The position numbers and the translations under genes were made by a program. 64,000 nucleotides of DNA from Methylomonas paludis (GTDB taxonomy: Bacteria > Pseudomonadota > Gammaproteobacteria > Methylococcales > Methylomonadaceae): positions 2,604,001 through 2,668,000 of the forward strand of contig NZ_CP073754.1 in NCBI RefSeq assembly GCF_018734325.1. The letters run 5' to 3'. The notes below the pieces were generated by a model that worked only from the letters and a program-made list of their open reading frames with translations, ran no database searches and had not been told where the DNA came from. Shown here one piece after another: positions 48,424-57,999 of the stretch (positions within the stretch are counted from its first letter, which is position 1; every line of letters starts with the position of its first letter).

Positions 48424-49682
48424 CTCTGTACACGACAAAACGCGCCACTTAAATTCTGAGGGTTATTTTCCCAGACCGACTTCGGTCATAATCGATCATA
48501 GTCGGCGGACATAAAAACAAAATCCAGAATCGAAGCATCTCATCAGCCGATTTAACCGTTTTCAACAAAAAGTTATTCAGCTCGTCTAGCCCATAACGAA
48601 ACAAGCTACATTCCGGGCGACCGTGTTGTTTGATGGTTAACGGCTTAACGGCTCGATGTTTCCATTCCCCGACTTTATGGGCCCAGCAAAAAGCAATGGC
48701 TTGGAGCGCCATGACTTTCTTAATCCGATAATACCGGGTCAGCCGGGTCTCTTCTAAATGGAAGCCGCGCCCTTTCAAGCATTGGAACAGGTTTTCAATT
48801 TGCCAGCGCTGGCCGTAAACTTGAATCGCCTGAGCCAAGCGCTGGTTACTGGCCAACACTAATAGCTCGTTGGTCTCTAATTTTAAGGCGTTCAACCAAA
48901 CCCACTGATCGCCAATGCGCTGTCTTTTCCTCAGTACGCGCTGCTCGCCCGCCTTTAAATCCCGGAATAGGGCTTGAACGGGCTTTCCGGCGTGGCGGCG
49001 ATTGGTCAGTAACTGATTGTCTTTCATCCGAATCAAATACGGAATGGTATGGTCTGTTAACCATTGCCACCACTGATCGCCAATAAACTCCCGGTCAGCC
49101 AATACGCCTTGAATGCCATGCCGACCAAACTGCCGGATGAAGCGTTGCAATAAGGCGATTCGTTCACGCTGATTGGAGTTACCCTGCTTATTCAACACCA
49201 ACCAGTACACCGGCACCGCCATGCCTTTATAAGCAATCGCCAGGGTGAGGATATTCAGATTGGCCTTTCCCCATTTCCAGTTAGTGCGATCCAGAGTCAA
49301 ATAATACGACTGGCCCTTAAAATCAAACAACTGCATGATCAGATGCGCCACGGCGTCATAATCAAAAACAACGGTTTGAAAAAAACGCTGAAGCCGCCTG
49401 TACCGGGACTTTAAGGTCGCCTGTCCACCAAAATTCACCGCTAATTGCGTTAAATTCATGTGCCTGGATTGGATTAACGCCAGTAACAGACCGATAAAAC
49501 AATCTAAACGGCGCTTGCTCCAAGACACATGGTCTTTTAAAATCGCTCTAAGCCCATCGTTTAAGTCCATGTTCACCCCCTTTTTTAGTCATTAGAGAGT
49601 GAAACAGATTTGCGATGGGCTTTCAAGTCATAAGCTTAGATCATCTTCTTTAGGCAGTTTTTAGGTTTTGTCGTGTACAGAG
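48424..49682 (-). mobile_element. IS4-family insertion sequence, copy 3
   Basis: A complete 1259-bp copy with intact ends and a perfect 9-bp target duplication GAAATTCCC (48415-48423 and 49683-49691). It has inserted between wzc and the phosphatase gene and probably splits a former operon. It is in the same orientation as copy 2. Confidence 0.97.
48449..49570 (-). CDS. IS4-family transposase, copy 3
   Basis: Intact 373-residue IS4-family transposase; the protein is identical to copy 2. The DDE residues are in LDRTNW, LADREFIG and the YGQRWQIENLFQCLK signature. The ATG at 49570 is used rather than the GTG two codons upstream. Confidence 0.96.
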   Translation of the reverse strand: MDLNDGLRAILKDHVSWSKRRLDCFIGLLLALIQSRHMNLTQLAVNFGGQATLKSRYRRLQRFFQTVVFDYDAVAHLIMQLFDFKGQSYYLTLDRTNWKWGKANLNILTLAIAYKGMAVPVYWLVLNKQGNSNQRERIALLQRFIRQFGRHGIQGVLADREFIGDQWWQWLTDHTIPYLIRMKDNQLLTNRRHAGKPVQALFRDLKAGEQRVLRKRQRIGDQWVWLNALKLETNELLVLASNQRLAQAIQVYGQRWQIENLFQCLKGRGFHLEETRLTRYYRIKKVMALQAIAFCWAHKVGEWKHRAVKPLTIKQHGRPECSLFRYGLDELNNFLLKTVKSADEMLRFWILFLCPPTMIDYDRSRSGKITLRI

Positions 49683-49691
49683 GAAATTCCC

Positions 49692-50128
49692 TTAGCCAAA
49701 TTCTGAGCATATTTGGATATCGTAACTCAATGTAAACAATGGTTAACATAACTCCACTGCAAGCCTCTCCAGATGGTTATAGACACCATAACATACTACA
49801 CAGAGCCCCTCCCATTTTCTAAGTTGTTACATCACTCCTGCACAGCATACTACCAAGTAATCGGCAAATCAGGCCTAAAATGTGCTGGACAAATTGATAT
49901 AGTTGCCTAAAAATATCATAAGTTGCGTTGACCCACTCACCCCAACCCCGATACATACTATTCGATTTACCTATAAAACTAAATTAGTCAATCACCAGCA
50001 CAATTTAAACAAAGAGCACACCATTTGTTTATTATAAATTAATAATTCCAATCATAGGCACTCCGCTTGCTTGTAAATTATCCTATAGCTAGATTTAGTT
50101 CGTTCCATATGCCAAGCTAATTTTCCTG
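49692..50128. other. Non-coding stretch between IS4 copy 3 and wzc
   Basis: About 440 AT-rich bases downstream of the Wzc stop. With IS4 removed, it would be the leader of the phosphatase-VpsP-Wzx-Wzy operon and may contain its promoter. No clear terminator or promoter recognised. Confidence 0.35.
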
Positions 50129-52408
50129 TTAGGACTTTTCTTCACTATAGTTACTACTTTGGTAGTAATTATAATAATAATTTGTACCATAATACCCATG
50201 ACCTTTTTCAACATCCAACTGATTTAAAATAATACCAGCCATAGGTGCGCCAAACTTTCTCAGATGCTTCAAACCCTGCCTAATGGTTGCAACTTGAGTA
50301 TGTTCTGCTCTTACTACATAAATAACCGATCTTACATATTGGGCTAATAAATTTGAGTCACTGACACTATTGATAGGCGGCGAGTCGATTAATACCATAG
50401 TATAACGCTTCTCCAATTCCTGAAGTAAATTGATAAACATTTGTGAACCCAACAATTCCAGAGGATTTGGTGGGATTAGCCCAGCCGGGATTAAATCGAT
50501 ATTGGGTCCTATATTATGTATACATTCGTCAATTTCCGCAGTTTTTGACAGTACATGGGCAAGACCAAAACTACCTTCCGGTAGTGTAGCAAAACGTTTC
50601 ATCAAGGTTGGGCGTCTCAAGTCCGCATCTATCAGCAACACCTTACCGTTATCTAGCTGAGATAAGGAAATCGCCAAGTTCATACAAATGCTACTTTTAC
50701 CTTCACCACTTAATGAGGAGGTAATTAACCAAACATTATGTGGACTATCAAGTGCCGATAAAATTAAACCCGTACGAATAGTACGAATTGATTCAGCAAA
50801 TTGCGATTTCGGAAATACTTGTGCCATTTTACCAATATCGCTAATTTTGTCTGTATCGGCTTTTTTAACTTTATGGAAAGGCACTATTCCTAATAACGCT
50901 GCACCTAACTTTTCTTCAATTTCTGCCGGTGACTTAATTGTAGAATTTAAATAATCTCTCAGTACTGCTAGAATCACCCCAAAAACTAACCCAATCATAA
51001 ATGAAATGATAACAATTAATTTTTTCTTGGGTTTTACTGGAACTAATGGATGATCTGCCCTATCAACAAACCGGATGGCATTATCTGATAAGGATGCTGT
51101 TTCTGTGGCTTCTTTATAGCGATTAAAAAACATTTCGTACAAATTACGGTTTGAATCAACTTCTCGCTGTAATTCTCTAAGCTGAGTCTGTTTTGAACCA
51201 ATATCCTGTACTTGATCTTTATTGGTATTTACTTCACTAGCAACTGATTTTTCCTTTGCCAAAGCGATTTCATAGTGATTTTTTATACCGTTAATAGTAC
51301 TAGCTATATGCTTTTTTAACTCCTGTTCTATGGATTCCAATTCTGATTTTGTGGCTATAATGTCATCATGACCACTGCCATAACGCTGGCTTAACTCGCT
51401 AAGTTTTTGACTTAAAGTAATTTCCTTTTGTTTTAACCCAATAATAACTGGATCGGCAAAGATTTCCGGCACTACTTCCGTATTTTTATATATGGAGTCA
51501 CCCAAACTTTGGATCTTTTTATATAAGGCCTCCGCTTCCATGCGGGTAATGCGAGCGTCCGACAGTCGCCGAGTATTTCCTTCTATCTCACCTTTGGTGA
51601 GTGTTAACACTCCTTCCAGGTCGACTAAATGTTCTTTTTCTAAATAATTCTGTAGTTTGCTCTCCGACAGATTTAATTTTTCTTTTAAAGACTGCATACG
51701 ATCAGCCAGCCATTCGGCAGCCATTCGGGTATCATTTGTACGCCCAGCCTGGCGAGTTTGTATATAAGTTTCACCAAGTATATTAACAATATCGCTAGCT
51801 AGTAATGGATCACTAGCCTCAAAGGATATATCCAACACTTGGGTTAGTTTGCGCGGATTTACGGCTAATCGACTCTGAAAATCGGAAATTAAACCCTCTT
51901 CTTTACTATATTTAGAGTAATCAATATCATTCTGCTGGTTTTTTTCGTCTTTGTTTTCAAAAACAGCAGGTAATAAGGCTGTTAGCTTTGCTCTTAATAA
52001 ATTTTTCTCTTTGGGTTTATTAAATTCTGGATTATCGGCCAGATCTAATTTTTCTATCACTTTTCTGATCAGATCACGAGATTTTAATAATTCGATTTGA
52101 GTACGAAAATATTGCTCGGTAAGTGTCTGCATTTCATATGCATCGTTCATCATCAGAATTTTCGATTGCTGGGCATCTATTAATATACTCCCAGTTGATC
52201 GATATATGGGCGTTGACTTAATCATGGCAATAACTGCCAACACTGCAAATAAACCACCAATGCCTATTATATTCCATTTATTGTAACGAATAATTCGCCA
52301 ATATTTTGTTAAATCAATACCCTCCTGGCTATTAATTGCAGTATTTGCAAGTGATTTCTCTGTGTATTCCATTCCCGAGGCGGCACGTTCTATGGTTTGT
52401 AAATTCAT
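50129..52408 (-). CDS. Wzc-type tyrosine autokinase and chain-length regulator
   Basis: A 759-residue inner-membrane protein combining a Wzz domain and a BY-kinase. Membrane segments lie near 45-65 and 465-485 (KLIVIISFMIGLVFGVILAV), with a long coiled coil between (about 210-450). The cytoplasmic kinase has Walker A SLSGEGKSS near 565, Walker A' LIDADLRRPTL and VLIDSPP. The tail carries eight tyrosines in two clusters (GHGYYGTNYYYNYY), the usual autophosphorylation site. It controls polymer length with Wza; the PHP phosphatase at 47556 probably reverses the phosphorylation. Its start overlaps the Wza stop by one base. Confidence 0.93.
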   Translation of the reverse strand: MNLQTIERAASGMEYTEKSLANTAINSQEGIDLTKYWRIIRYNKWNIIGIGGLFAVLAVIAMIKSTPIYRSTGSILIDAQQSKILMMNDAYEMQTLTEQYFRTQIELLKSRDLIRKVIEKLDLADNPEFNKPKEKNLLRAKLTALLPAVFENKDEKNQQNDIDYSKYSKEEGLISDFQSRLAVNPRKLTQVLDISFEASDPLLASDIVNILGETYIQTRQAGRTNDTRMAAEWLADRMQSLKEKLNLSESKLQNYLEKEHLVDLEGVLTLTKGEIEGNTRRLSDARITRMEAEALYKKIQSLGDSIYKNTEVVPEIFADPVIIGLKQKEITLSQKLSELSQRYGSGHDDIIATKSELESIEQELKKHIASTINGIKNHYEIALAKEKSVASEVNTNKDQVQDIGSKQTQLRELQREVDSNRNLYEMFFNRYKEATETASLSDNAIRFVDRADHPLVPVKPKKKLIVIISFMIGLVFGVILAVLRDYLNSTIKSPAEIEEKLGAALLGIVPFHKVKKADTDKISDIGKMAQVFPKSQFAESIRTIRTGLILSALDSPHNVWLITSSLSGEGKSSICMNLAISLSQLDNGKVLLIDADLRRPTLMKRFATLPEGSFGLAHVLSKTAEIDECIHNIGPNIDLIPAGLIPPNPLELLGSQMFINLLQELEKRYTMVLIDSPPINSVSDSNLLAQYVRSVIYVVRAEHTQVATIRQGLKHLRKFGAPMAGIILNQLDVEKGHGYYGTNYYYNYYQSSNYSEEKS

Positions 52409-53022
52409 TAAAAAAAGCTCTCTTCTATCGTCAAAACATCACCTGGATTTATAGGCGTATCTAAACCAACAGTCTGTGCTGATTTACTTTGGCTTTTATC
52501 TGCTATTAATTCAATATTGGTTCTGGATGCTCGTTGGGTAAACCCACCTGCCATTGAAATTGCTTTAAATACGGTTAAACCAGGCGTAAAGTGATAAGCC
52601 CCTGGTTTTTGTACTTCCCCGTTTATATAAAACTCACGGTATTCAGTGATATTGATACTGACTTTGGGCTCTTTTAAATATTTGACTTTTAACTGATTCA
52701 CTACTTTGGCTGACAATTCCCCAATAGTTAAGCCACTGGCAGTAATTTCACCTAATAATGGATGAATGAATGTACCGGCATCGGTTAATTTAGCCTCAAC
52801 GCCCATACCAGCTTCTCCAAATACTAGCACCTGAATTTTATCACCAGGCCCTAGTCGATATGCCGAAGCAACGCTATCGTTACTGCTGGTTTTGACTTCG
52901 GTATTAATTGGATTTTGACTTTCAAAAATGATATTTTCATTTTCGGCTTTAGCACTTGCTAAAACGCATAACATCATTAACCCAACTATCATCTGTTTTG
53001 TTTTTTGCAAGGTATTTTTCAT
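52408..53022 (-). CDS. Polysaccharide export protein (Wza family)
   Basis: A 204-residue outer-membrane export protein. A signal peptide (about 1-26) precedes the Poly_export domain (YRLGPGDKIQVLVFGEAGMG) and one SLBB domain (EFYINGEVQKPGAYHFTPGL). It is shorter than E. coli Wza because it has one SLBB repeat, as in many Eps-type exporters, and lacks the C-terminal helix that crosses the outer membrane; the barrel at 53030 may do that. Coupled to wzc by a TAATG overlap. Confidence 0.9.
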   Translation of the reverse strand: MKNTLQKTKQMIVGLMMLCVLASAKAENENIIFESQNPINTEVKTSSNDSVASAYRLGPGDKIQVLVFGEAGMGVEAKLTDAGTFIHPLLGEITASGLTIGELSAKVVNQLKVKYLKEPKVSINITEYREFYINGEVQKPGAYHFTPGLTVFKAISMAGGFTQRASRTNIELIADKSQSKSAQTVGLDTPINPGDVLTIEESFF

Positions 53023-53029
53023 TTAACGC

Positions 53030-54259
53030 CTATTTAAAATGAATATATAACATATAAATATCTTGGTTACTATTTGAATTAAGCAAATACGCCTGAAAAT
53101 CTGTTTTATAATAATTCACTCCCAAGTCGACCCAATCACGTATTTTATATTTTACATCGAGTTTATAGGTTGTTCCTGATACGGTATGAAGCGATGCACT
53201 ATGCGATACGGTTTGATACATGCCACCAAGGTTAGTGGTTATTCGGTTAGGCCATTCATGCTCCCAACCCAAATTATAAGTTTGCAATTGCCTGTTACCA
53301 AAACCTATACTAGGCTGTATCATATTGGAAATATCTAGGTTAAATTTTGAGTACTCCAGTGGAGCCCAATAAATGTCACCATCCCAAGTTAAACCGCTGG
53401 TACCTCCTGTACTTATTAATTGTGAGTTACTTTGTATTTGTTCTTGAAATTCGCCAACTCTAATTGATCCCTTAGTCTTTGAAGTTTGATTCCATTTCAT
53501 ACCAACTAAATAACGCTGCATATTATATGACTGGGGGGAAATAAACTGGCCGATTGTTGTCGTAACAGTTTGTGAACTTGGATAATCAACAATTATATTT
53601 TGTACTTGACTAGTAAAATAAACATCTGGACTTAGACGCAGAAAGAACCCTGGTGTAAATTCAAACTGAGTTCGGTCATATACCTGAGTGGCATTCAACC
53701 TGTTATCGTAGGTAAATTGTAGCCATTTTAAATCCATACCAAGATTACCTTTAGCATCCACTCGACCATAGCGATATTCCAAACCAGCATTATATAAATG
53801 ATATTGATCCGGCCCTGATAGCGTCTGCGCTATTGAACCTTGTGATAAAACCGTACCTCGCATATAGTGACTGAATATAGCATTGGTATTAAAATCAATA
53901 CGATTTCGATTATTGGCCTCAAAATGCGTAGTAAACCCCAAGAACTGATCCACATAACTATCTTTATTACTATCATGATATTGTGAACTCAAAAATGAAT
54001 ACCTTAAGGCATATTTATCCATTTTTTTTCTTAAGGCTATTTCTCCGCCTCCAGTTACCTGAGTAATAAAACTTCCTTTCGGATTTTCTTGACTATAAAA
54101 TATATTGTCGTTATAGGACTCATCCACATTCAAAGTTGGTGTTAAATCAAACGCACCAAGCGATAACATACCTGGCTTCATGTCTTTATCTGCTGCTGAG
54201 ACATTGTAAGCGCTTGTTAACAACCACATTAGCAAGATTATCTTATCAATTCTCTTCAT
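53030..54259 (-). CDS. Outer-membrane beta-barrel protein of the EPS system
   Basis: A 409-residue exported protein with a signal peptide (about 1-22, ending SAADKDM) and, from residue 30, alternating amphipathic strands with many aromatic residues, ending in MLYIHFK like an outer-membrane barrel. The opening LGAFDLTPTLNVDESYNDNIFYS matches the outer_membrane_beta-barrel group found next to wza in EPS clusters. It is a weak homologue in arrangement of EpsL at 23022. It would provide the exit pore. Start overlaps the stop of the upstream WzyC-like gene by four bases. Confidence 0.75.
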   Translation of the reverse strand: MKRIDKIILLMWLLTSAYNVSAADKDMKPGMLSLGAFDLTPTLNVDESYNDNIFYSQENPKGSFITQVTGGGEIALRKKMDKYALRYSFLSSQYHDSNKDSYVDQFLGFTTHFEANNRNRIDFNTNAIFSHYMRGTVLSQGSIAQTLSGPDQYHLYNAGLEYRYGRVDAKGNLGMDLKWLQFTYDNRLNATQVYDRTQFEFTPGFFLRLSPDVYFTSQVQNIIVDYPSSQTVTTTIGQFISPQSYNMQRYLVGMKWNQTSKTKGSIRVGEFQEQIQSNSQLISTGGTSGLTWDGDIYWAPLEYSKFNLDISNMIQPSIGFGNRQLQTYNLGWEHEWPNRITTNLGGMYQTVSHSASLHTVSGTTYKLDVKYKIRDWVDLGVNYYKTDFQAYLLNSNSNQDIYMLYIHFK

Positions 54260-55668
54260 TTACGCAGGCCATTATTTTTTTGATAAACAGCTTTGCCGAT
54301 GCTCGGCAGACTTAAAGATGCTATAAATAATAAGGCATTAGCTGGTATATGCAGATTAAAATCCATAAATCCATGTATCAATAAGCTTAAGGTGGCCATT
54401 ATACCAACAAACCCCGTTGTTCTTACAAGCCGTGAATGTCTGTGCCTTATAGTTACAATGGCTTGATATAAACTTATCAAAACAACTCCGGCCAGCAACA
54501 CAAACCCTATATAACCCATATCGCTTAAAATCTCAAGATAATCATTATGCGCATGCTCAAAACAACAATAATTATTAGTTATATAGCCAGGAAATACATA
54601 TTTAAAGGTGCCTGCACCACTACCCAGCCAGCTGAAATCATGAATCATTGGCACTATGCTGGCGGCCACATCAAACCGGCTTTCGTTATGAACATCGGTT
54701 TTTTCTATTCTATCAGCTACCTTTAACCACCCCAGTAAACCAGCTATCACGATTATAACAAGAGATGCACTACAGAATTTAACAATTTTTTTGCCGTATG
54801 CTCTGAAGTTTGGCGATATCAATGTGCTTATTATGCCACTGAACAGCAAGCTGAAAAAAAACGCCACATTCCCCATTCTTGAACCACTCATAACCAAAGC
54901 ATATAACATCATCATTATCGCGACAGCCTGAAGTGCATTTTTACTGTAAAGCCTATCCAGCCATTTTCTTAATTTGCTGCGCCAGGAATGTCCGTAGTGG
55001 ATATTTTTTTCTTTATTATTAGTCAGTAATATTCTACCGATACCAAAGGCTACAGCCATTTCCAGATAACCGGCAAAATGATTACGAGCCACAAAAGTGC
55101 CGGTAGCGTAGCCAATATAACCTTGTTTTTTTACACCGAATAAATATTCAATGCCTGACCATACCATAAAACTACCGTATACAGCTTGAAACAAACCGGC
55201 AACGAACACCACACTTAAAAAAGTCTTTAATTTTTCTCGGCTATCTATCAGTTGCATCAATAAAAAATATATACACAGATAGAATAAACTTTTTAACGCA
55301 GTCATTTTCGTTATACCGGCATCCCAAGAGATACTAGTACTTTGCAGCTCTTTGAGTCCTGTCAAGGCAAAATTAGCTTGCGTATAAATATCAACAGTTT
55401 TTTCTGGTAATAATACTGAGGGAAATGGCAGACTTTGGATGAAAATCCAACAAACTAGCAGACTCAACAAACCTAGTGTTGCGATATTGATCGGTTTTTT
55501 TAGACATAAACTAAGATGAGTTTTACCATTGATGAATAAAAAACACCAATAAGTCATCATGATGAAACAAACAGCGGCAGCCAATAACCACGCCCAATCT
55601 CTATTACTACCAAACGGTAAAGGCATTATAAAAAATACTGCTAAAATTGTTTTAAATAAAAAAGGCAT
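54256..55668 (-). CDS. O-antigen ligase/polymerase family protein (WzyC type)
   Basis: A 470-residue integral membrane protein with about ten hydrophobic segments. The family marks are VARNHFAGYLEM, MSGSRMG and, in the large periplasmic loop, FEHAHNDYLEILSDMGYIG, the H-x-N-D motif of Wzy_C/WaaL proteins. It would polymerise or ligate repeat units in the periplasm. First gene of a four-gene operon (this, barrel, Wza, Wzc) with overlapping starts. A third Wzy-like protein in the window, so division of labour with 18385 and 43862 is open. Confidence 0.82.
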   Translation of the reverse strand: MPFLFKTILAVFFIMPLPFGSNRDWAWLLAAAVCFIMMTYWCFLFINGKTHLSLCLKKPINIATLGLLSLLVCWIFIQSLPFPSVLLPEKTVDIYTQANFALTGLKELQSTSISWDAGITKMTALKSLFYLCIYFLLMQLIDSREKLKTFLSVVFVAGLFQAVYGSFMVWSGIEYLFGVKKQGYIGYATGTFVARNHFAGYLEMAVAFGIGRILLTNNKEKNIHYGHSWRSKLRKWLDRLYSKNALQAVAIMMMLYALVMSGSRMGNVAFFFSLLFSGIISTLISPNFRAYGKKIVKFCSASLVIIVIAGLLGWLKVADRIEKTDVHNESRFDVAASIVPMIHDFSWLGSGAGTFKYVFPGYITNNYCCFEHAHNDYLEILSDMGYIGFVLLAGVVLISLYQAIVTIRHRHSRLVRTTGFVGIMATLSLLIHGFMDFNLHIPANALLFIASLSLPSIGKAVYQKNNGLRK

Positions 55669-56051
55669 TATATTAGAGCAAGATATTAATTAAAGTATTT
55701 TGGCGAATTCATGGGATATATTATTTTCCAGATTAAGCCTGGTGATTTATCAGTCCCCACAGAGACAGCCAAATGCAATGTATTGCTTATGGCTTTGTTT
55801 CGCTTTAAGTTGATGCTCTATCAACTTTGGCTATTACTATAACATTTAGCCAATCGTTAAAAGTGTAATATCTACATTATTGTAAATATATGCAGTGATT
55901 TTATTTATGAATAGCTTCTTTTCGATTTCGTTACATATGATGCCATTCTAATAAGTAAGGTAAAACCGAATCCTTCCTGAAGCTGATTAAGTTTTCGCTT
56001 GAATTGTGCCAAATTGTTTTGCAGAGAGCGCGATTTGAATACCAAGCAGTA
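55669..56051. other. Intergenic region upstream of the WzyC-Wza-Wzc operon
   Basis: About 380 bases holding the promoter of the four-gene export operon. A possible sigma-54 element lies at 55997-56011 on the minus strand. No gene seen. Confidence 0.4.
55997..56011 (-). promoter_or_regulatory. Possible sigma-54 promoter (-24/-12) for the WzyC-Wza-Wzc operon
   Basis: On the minus strand TGGCAC-AATTC-AAGC keeps GG and GC at the proper spacing of the TGGCAC-N5-TTGC consensus, but the -12 element has AA for TT. It lies about 330 bases upstream of the first gene of the operon. Sigma-54 control of exosortase-linked EPS genes is known in other bacteria. Weak, single-site evidence. Confidence 0.25.
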
Positions 56052-56339
56052 TCATTTACCAACTAGCATTGATGCGCTCGATCCTACTTGCATATTTCTT
56101 CCAAATGTGTTTCCGTTATGTCCTTGACAAGGTCGACCTGCTTTTGAACTGTCACAATAACCATCATTGCATAATATACCTTTTTTTCCGTTAATATCTG
56201 TGCACGCCTTCACAAATATTTGCTCAGCATTTTCTATTATCGCCAATTTTGCTACATACTGATTAACACCCTTATCCAAAGTATCGCCTTGAATAATTGG
56301 TGCCGCCAATACACTGGCAATTAGTATTAATTTTCGCAT
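56052..56339 (-). CDS. Small secreted four-cysteine protein next to exosortase E
   Basis: A 95-residue protein with a signal peptide (about 1-18, KLILIASVLAAPIIQG). The mature part of about 77 residues has four cysteines (46, 57, 62, 71) in VKACTDIN, GILCNDGYC and GRPCQGHNGN, spaced for two disulfides. I recognise no family. It lies 35 bases after the exosortase E gene on the same strand, so it is probably co-transcribed with xrtE and its VPEID substrate. It has no C-terminal sorting signal of its own, so it may be a soluble partner or a substrate modifier. Confidence 0.65.
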   Translation of the reverse strand: MRKLILIASVLAAPIIQGDTLDKGVNQYVAKLAIIENAEQIFVKACTDINGKKGILCNDGYCDSSKAGRPCQGHNGNTFGRNMQVGSSASMLVGK

Positions 56340-56374
56340 GTTATTACCGTTTCACCAGAAAGCATTATTTATGC

Positions 56375-57985
56375 CTAATTCCAAAATGTCCACTGACCAA
56401 AGCCTATTACCATTACTGCTATCAAGCTATTTGCCACGTAATGTGCAATAACTGCATCTGCTAATTTCCCAGACTTGTGTTGAGCATAGGCAAATGCCAA
56501 ACCGGCAATGCTGGCGATTTGCCAACGTTGATGCAGCAGGCCAAACAATAGTGATGATGAAAACCAAGCTATTATACTAATATATCTTGTATCCAGAATC
56601 TTAATTTTTATTTCGGCAATCTTATTCAACATATAGCCTCTAAAAAACAACTCTTCTGCAATTGGCACTACAATAATTGACCCCATAACTCTTAATGCCA
56701 GCCAAACTGCTTTGTATGATTCAGGCATTTCGACAAACCATTGCGGTGCTAAATTGCTGTTTGGCTGCCTGTATTCTGCCAAACACCAAATCACAAATAC
56801 AAATACACCAACCCATAACCCTATTATTGATGGATTGTAAATTATTTTTTTATAAACCGATTTGTTTCGCCATATTACATAGCTAACTACAATTATTTTT
56901 AGCGGATACCATATATCACTTGTAATGGTAAAAGCGGTGGTCAACATTTGTAACGCCAATAACAAAACAAACGGCAAAATTAAGGCAGTAACCATGTCCA
57001 AAGATTCGTGTTGCTGTGAATTATTGACATGAACTAACTGACGATTGCCAAATAATTTTGGCGCCGCCCACATGACTGTAAATGATACACCAATAAATGC
57101 AATCCATCCGGCTTGAGAGTGAAAGCCATTTACTGCTATCTCTTCAGAAATTCTTGCACCTATTATTATTAATACCGTTATCCTAATGATATTAAAACAC
57201 CAGATTAATATCAAGCCAATTGGTAATAATAATAATCCATTAGGAAATTTCAAATCTGTTCGATACAACCACAAATACAGAACTATAAACGCTCCAATTA
57301 GGCCCATTCCTTCATAACCGGAACATTCCTTAGCGATTTTCACCATAAACGTTGGAGTACCAATGACAAACTGGCTTTGATCTACCAACACCTCAGAAAA
57401 CACCTGTTTTAACAGCATTTCGACCGAATTAAATGCCAGTGCATTAAACTCTTGCCATTGCCATTGAGTAATAAAAGTTGCTTGATAAATCAAAAAACTG
57501 GTTCCAGCACTTATCAGAATTGGCTTTCTGATAATAATCAGAATATTACCAATACTGTTTATCGGCATAACCGCTAGTATTAGCGCCACCACAAATGCAA
57601 ATGCCGATAGCAGCCAACCAAATATATATAGGCTTCTCAAATTTCCTTGAGGCCAGTTATATGTTACATCAAGCTTTGAGGAAATAATCAGAAATAAAAA
57701 AAAACCAATAAAATGCAAAATGCATGATATTGGCTTAAATTGAAACGTTATCGCTTTTAATGCGCTATGGAGCTTTTTAGTTTTTGCATCAATTGCCACG
57801 ACCAAGGCACATACCAGCAAGAAAAACCGAAAGCCTTGTTCTGGCTCTAATATTTTAGAGAGCTCACCTTTATTGGGTGCCAAAATATTTCGAATATCAA
57901 ATGCAAACCCTACAGCTAATAACTCAAAAATTAATATTCCAACTGCGATATATTGAAAGTTTTTTTTATAGAAAAGAGAATGCAT
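56375..57985 (-). CDS. xrtE: Exosortase E fused to a CPBP intramembrane protease (VPEID-CTERM system)
   Basis: A 536-residue membrane enzyme. The exosortase half (about 1-315) has Cys221 in AKECSGYEGMG, Arg268 in NIIRITVLI and His289 in GFHSQAGW, the transpeptidase triad. The C-terminal half (about 330-536) is a CAAX/CPBP glutamic protease with EExxxR (E444, E445, R449 in EELFFRG), FxxxH (F481-H485) and HxxxN (H515-N519). This architecture defines the exosortase E/protease type. It should process the VPEID-CTERM protein encoded 14 bases upstream. It starts with a normal ATG in an operon with the substrate gene. Confidence 0.93.
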   Translation of the reverse strand: MHSLFYKKNFQYIAVGILIFELLAVGFAFDIRNILAPNKGELSKILEPEQGFRFFLLVCALVVAIDAKTKKLHSALKAITFQFKPISCILHFIGFFLFLIISSKLDVTYNWPQGNLRSLYIFGWLLSAFAFVVALILAVMPINSIGNILIIIRKPILISAGTSFLIYQATFITQWQWQEFNALAFNSVEMLLKQVFSEVLVDQSQFVIGTPTFMVKIAKECSGYEGMGLIGAFIVLYLWLYRTDLKFPNGLLLLPIGLILIWCFNIIRITVLIIIGARISEEIAVNGFHSQAGWIAFIGVSFTVMWAAPKLFGNRQLVHVNNSQQHESLDMVTALILPFVLLLALQMLTTAFTITSDIWYPLKIIVVSYVIWRNKSVYKKIIYNPSIIGLWVGVFVFVIWCLAEYRQPNSNLAPQWFVEMPESYKAVWLALRVMGSIIVVPIAEELFFRGYMLNKIAEIKIKILDTRYISIIAWFSSSLLFGLLHQRWQIASIAGLAFAYAQHKSGKLADAVIAHYVANSLIAVMVIGFGQWTFWN

Positions 57986-57999
57986 CGAATAAATACTAA

